DNA from: Chloroflexota bacterium
GTDB lineage: Bacteria > Chloroflexota > Limnocylindria > Limnocylindrales > Limnocylindraceae
DNA: 8,517 nucleotides
Assembly: GCA_003476885.1 (NCBI GenBank)
Contig: DMUR01000056.1
Span: forward strand, 11,692-20,208
Direction of reading: 5' to 3'
The position numbers and the translations under genes were made by a program. This document shows positions 6,389 to 8,517 of the stretch, in pieces (the stretch's first letter is position 1; the number at the start of each line of letters is the position of its first letter). The notes under the pieces are model-generated. The model did not search any database, was not told the origin of the DNA, and worked only from the letters and a program-made list of their open reading frames with translations.

Positions 6389-7258
6389 TTAAGAGGTGGC
6401 GCCGCTCGCTGCACGAACCGCTGACGCACGGCGCACTGGCAGAATGTAGAAGTAGAGCCCGAGCACGAGATACGACACCTGCAAGAAGAGTGCACTCAAC
6501 TCTGGCGTTGCGCTGTATCCAACGATCGCTCGAAGGAACTGGCCGATCCCTTCAGTGTGAGGGAGCACGCCGGAGAGGTCATATACGGGCGCAACGATTG
6601 CTGGGAGTAGCCCAACCTCAATCAGCTCGTGCGCGCCGTACGAGAGAAGTCCAGCGGCAATAACAACCAGAGCGGCTCCAGTCACCGTGAAGAATGCGCC
6701 AAGATTCAGCCTCACGCCCGCGCGGAAGATCGCCACGCCAATCAACGTTGCAACGGCGAGACCGGCGAGTGCGCCGATTGCAACCCAAGAGCCGGCCCCC
6801 GCTTCGCTTGCGGCAGTGGTCTGCGCAAGTAGAAAGAGTGCAGTCTCAATCCCTTCGCGAATGACGGCAGTGAACGCGAGGGCGGCAAGCCCGAAGACGG
6901 ATGCCGACGCGATCGCCCGGTCGACCCCTTTGCGTAGTTCGGCTCCAAGCGTTACCGCCTGCTTCCGCATCCAGAAGATCATGTAGGTGAGGAAGACAAC
7001 TGCGAGGAGTGATGCGAACCCTTCAATGAGTTTCTCTGCATCCCCTTGGAGCCCGCCAAGGAAGACGAACGCACCAATTCCGATCGCCGCTGAGGCGGCA
7101 ATGGCGGAGAGCACGCCAGCCCAAATCACGCCAAGACGATCGGCGCGGCCGATCTTCACGAGATACCCGGCGATAATGCCGACGATCAGCGCCGCCTCAA
7201 CCCCCTCACGGAGTCCTGTGAGAAAGCCGCCGATGCCCCACCCGAAAAGGTTTTCCAT
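6389..7258 (-). CDS. FTR1/EfeU-family iron permease
   Basis: This polytopic membrane protein should import iron across the cytoplasmic membrane. It has 289 residues and about seven hydrophobic segments. The two diagnostic REXXE iron-binding motifs are present: REGVE at 17-21 in the first membrane segment and REGIE at 134-138 in the fourth. Both are complete, so it should be functional. The length is close to E. coli EfeU. No EfeO- or EfeB-like partner is visible, unlike the EfeUOB operon. Instead the gene is followed after three bases by an ABC importer ATPase, an unusual pairing. The ATG is well supported by AGGAGG at 7269-7274, ten bases upstream, and the first REXXE motif lies near the N-terminus as expected. 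An inverted repeat directly upstream of the ribosome-binding site may control it. The family call is firm; ferrous versus ferric substrate is not resolved. Confidence 0.93.
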   Translation of the reverse strand: MENLFGWGIGGFLTGLREGVEAALIVGIIAGYLVKIGRADRLGVIWAGVLSAIAASAAIGIGAFVFLGGLQGDAEKLIEGFASLLAVVFLTYMIFWMRKQAVTLGAELRKGVDRAIASASVFGLAALAFTAVIREGIETALFLLAQTTAASEAGAGSWVAIGALAGLAVATLIGVAIFRAGVRLNLGAFFTVTGAALVVIAAGLLSYGAHELIEVGLLPAIVAPVYDLSGVLPHTEGIGQFLRAIVGYSATPELSALFLQVSYLVLGLYFYILPVRRASAVRAASGATS

Positions 7259-7268
7259 GGCGTGATCC

Positions 7269-7274
7269 CCTCCT
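7269..7274 (-). promoter_or_regulatory. Strong Shine-Dalgarno for the FTR1 gene
   Basis: The minus strand reads AGGAGG ten bases before the FTR1 ATG, the clearest ribosome-binding site in the window. Most other starts here have weak or overlapping sites, which suggests that FTR1 is the translational entry point of the four-gene minus-strand unit and supports the chosen start. Confidence 0.8.
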
Positions 7275-7276
7275 AG

Positions 7277-7306
7277 GTGACCGAATCAAACAGTCGATTC
7301 AGTCAC
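7277..7306. promoter_or_regulatory. Inverted repeat upstream of FTR1, candidate operator
   Basis: GTGACCGAATC (7277-7287) and GATTCAGTCAC (7296-7306) are inverted arms matching at 10 of 11 positions, with an 8-base centre. The element ends two bases before the FTR1 Shine-Dalgarno and lies in a short intergenic region, where an operator or a 5'-leader hairpin would be expected. A TTGACG hexamer at 7334-7339 on the minus strand could be a -35 element, but I see no good -10 at normal spacing. The repeat does not resemble the Fur or DtxR/IdeR consensus as I know them. The symmetry is seen; the regulatory role is inferred. Confidence 0.5.
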
Positions 7307-7336
7307 GGTAAGCGTGCCACCCAACGTGGAATTCGT

Positions 7337-7370
7337 CAAAGCCCCTTGTCAGATACGACAAGGGCGCTTG
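7337..7370 (-). terminator. Hairpin after aceE, probable transcription terminator
   Basis: CCCTTGTC (7343-7350) and GACAAGGG (7357-7364) form a perfect 8-base stem with a 6-base loop. It can be extended on both sides through single-base bulges to about 7337-7370. On the minus strand it lies about 40 bases past the aceE stop and is followed by a short CTTT rather than a full T-run. A second small stem, CGGCG/CGCCG at 7384-7396, lies between it and the aceE stop. Position and strength suggest that it ends aceE transcription before the FTR1 unit begins. Confidence 0.6.
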
Positions 7371-7404
7371 TCTTTCTGCGAGGCGGCGTGGCGCCGAGGG
7401 CCGG

Positions 7405-8517
7405 TTAGCGGTCGAGGACGAAGACGGGCTGCAACTCCGGGTCGATCCCGAGCTCCTTGATCGCGGCTGCGGCGTCACTGGCGCTGCGGTCACCGTTGCG
7501 CGAGAGCGCGACCATCGCCGCCGCGGCAATGTGTGCTGCATCAACGGAGAAGAAGGCGCGGAGTGCCTCTCGCGTGTCGCTCAAGCCGAAACCATCGGTC
7601 CCAAGGACAAGGTAGGGAACATCAATCCACGGTGCGATCAGATCTGGCATTGCGGTCATCCAGTCACTGGCGGCAACGATTGGGGCGCGATCTCCCTCAA
7701 GCTGCTCTTGCAACCACGCCTTTCTCGGCGTGGTGTCCGGATGACGGCGATTCCATCGCTCAACGACGAGCGCTTCGCGCCGCAGTTCGGAGTACGAGGT
7801 TGCTGACCAGATCTCGGCCTGAACGCCGAAACGGTCGCGAAGGAGGTCGCGCGCTTTGAGCACCTCACCCATGATCGCTCCTGAGCCGAAGAGTCGGACG
7901 CGCGCCCCCGCGTTCGCCGTATCGGCCGCGGCGAATTGATAGAGACCTCGATGGATCCCTTCGGTCACGCTCGCTCCCGATGGAAGTGCTGGTTGCACCT
8001 GGTTCTCGTTATAGATCGTCACGTAGTAGACGATGTCTTCTCCGCGCTCATACATTCGCGTGATCCCGCGGCGAACAAGTGCCGCCATCTCATACGCAAA
8101 GGCCGGATCGTACGCAACCACATGCGGCATTGCATGAGCGATCAGATGCGAGTGCCCATCGTCATGTTGCAGTCCTTCGCCAGCAAGGGTGGTGCGTCCA
8201 GCGGTCGCTCCGATCAAGAAGCCACGTGCGCGCGCATCGCCACTCTGCCAGACCTGGTCGCCTACTCGCTGGAAGCCAAACATTGAATAGAAGACGTAGA
8301 ACGGGATCGTGCCGACCGCGTGCGTTGCATACGCCGTTCCCGCCGCCTGGAACGAGGCCATTGAGCCCGCCTCCGTGATCCCCTCTTCCAGCACCTGACC
8401 GCTCTGCGATTCGCGGTAGCTGAGCAGAAGTTCTGAGTCGACTGGCTCATAGCGTTGACCGAACGGTGCATAGATCCCCACCTGCTTGAAGAGTGGATCC
8501 ATGCCGAAGGTTCGTGC
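7405..8517 (-). CDS. aceE: Pyruvate dehydrogenase E1 component, homodimeric type, C-terminal part (5' end outside window)
   Basis: This is the thiamine-diphosphate-dependent E1 subunit that decarboxylates pyruvate and passes the acetyl group to the E2 lipoyl domain. The 370 visible residues run to the right edge, and the frame continues upstream of the first internal ATG (ARTFGMDPLF), so the gene is cut by the window. E. coli AceE has about 887 residues; this is the last 40 percent or so. Segments matching AceE are EEGITEAGSMASF, IPFYVFYSMFGFQRVGD, ARGFLIGATAGRTTLAGEG followed by LQHDDGHSH with the family's active-site-region histidines, the YERGEDIVYYVTIYNEN stretch, and VLGTDGFGLSDTREALR. 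The residues between them also align with no gap or frameshift visible. The single-chain AceE architecture, rather than an alpha/beta E1 pair, is the type usual in actinobacteria and many proteobacteria. Its E2 and E3 partners are not in the window. Confidence 0.97.
   Translation of the reverse strand, partial: ARTFGMDPLFKQVGIYAPFGQRYEPVDSELLLSYRESQSGQVLEEGITEAGSMASFQAAGTAYATHAVGTIPFYVFYSMFGFQRVGDQVWQSGDARARGFLIGATAGRTTLAGEGLQHDDGHSHLIAHAMPHVVAYDPAFAYEMAALVRRGITRMYERGEDIVYYVTIYNENQVQPALPSGASVTEGIHRGLYQFAAADTANAGARVRLFGSGAIMGEVLKARDLLRDRFGVQAEIWSATSYSELRREALVVERWNRRHPDTTPRKAWLQEQLEGDRAPIVAASDWMTAMPDLIAPWIDVPYLVLGTDGFGLSDTREALRAFFSVDAAHIAAAAMVALSRNGDRSASDAAAAIKELGIDPELQPVFVLDR

Noticed and set aside
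372..6916. Four copies of the octamer GCGATCGC (372-379, 1532-1539, 5231-5238, 6909-6916), reminiscent of the cyanobacterial HIP1 repeat.
   Set aside because: All four fall in coding sequence and read as Ala-Ile-Ala with the preferred codons GCG ATC GCN, so protein content and codon use explain them. Four copies in one window are too few to claim a genome-wide repeat.
7259..7404. Possible TPP or FMN riboswitch controlling the transporter unit.
   Set aside because: I found none of the conserved TPP or FMN riboswitch core sequences on the minus strand, and much of the space is taken by the hairpins and the inverted repeat. A covariance-model search would settle it.

Overview
The window is a gene-dense, GC-rich (roughly 60% by eye) bacterial chromosome segment with no mobile elements, RNA genes or CRISPR arrays that I can see. 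Three adjacent small genes on the plus strand match a trio of conserved uncharacterised families (a histidine-phosphatase-fold protein, a DUF3090 protein and an SCO1664-type protein). From memory these occur together almost only in Actinomycetota and some Chloroflexota, so the source is probably one of those phyla. GTG starts are frequent (four of the eight visible starts), and intergenic gaps are only a few bases, which would fit a compact genome.

Plus strand, 1 to about 3822: the C-terminal half of class II fumarase (fumC), a phosphofructokinase whose active-site residues predict pyrophosphate rather than ATP as phosphoryl donor, and then the trio. All five genes run in one direction with overlaps or gaps of 2 to 11 bases, so they look like one transcription unit joining central carbon metabolism to a conserved but unexplained module. 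The trio combines a protein with PI3/PI4-kinase-like motifs, a phosphatase-fold enzyme and a protein ending in a zinc ribbon. This is the most interesting content of the window.

At about 3823-3850 the plus-strand unit meets a minus-strand unit head-on. A 37-base hairpin covers the junction and could stop transcription from both sides.

Minus strand, 7258 down to 3851: a four-gene run of an FTR1-family iron permease, then the ATPase, permease and lipoprotein-anchored binding protein of an ABC importer of the NMT1/ThiY-like class. Ligand candidates are a pyrimidine thiamine precursor or riboflavin, but the sequence does not settle it. Upstream of FTR1 is a 146-base gap with hairpins that probably terminate the preceding gene, a nearly perfect 11-base inverted repeat that could be an operator, and a strong Shine-Dalgarno sequence.

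Minus strand, 7405 to the right edge: the C-terminal part of a homodimeric-type pyruvate dehydrogenase E1 (aceE), whose N-terminal part lies outside the window.
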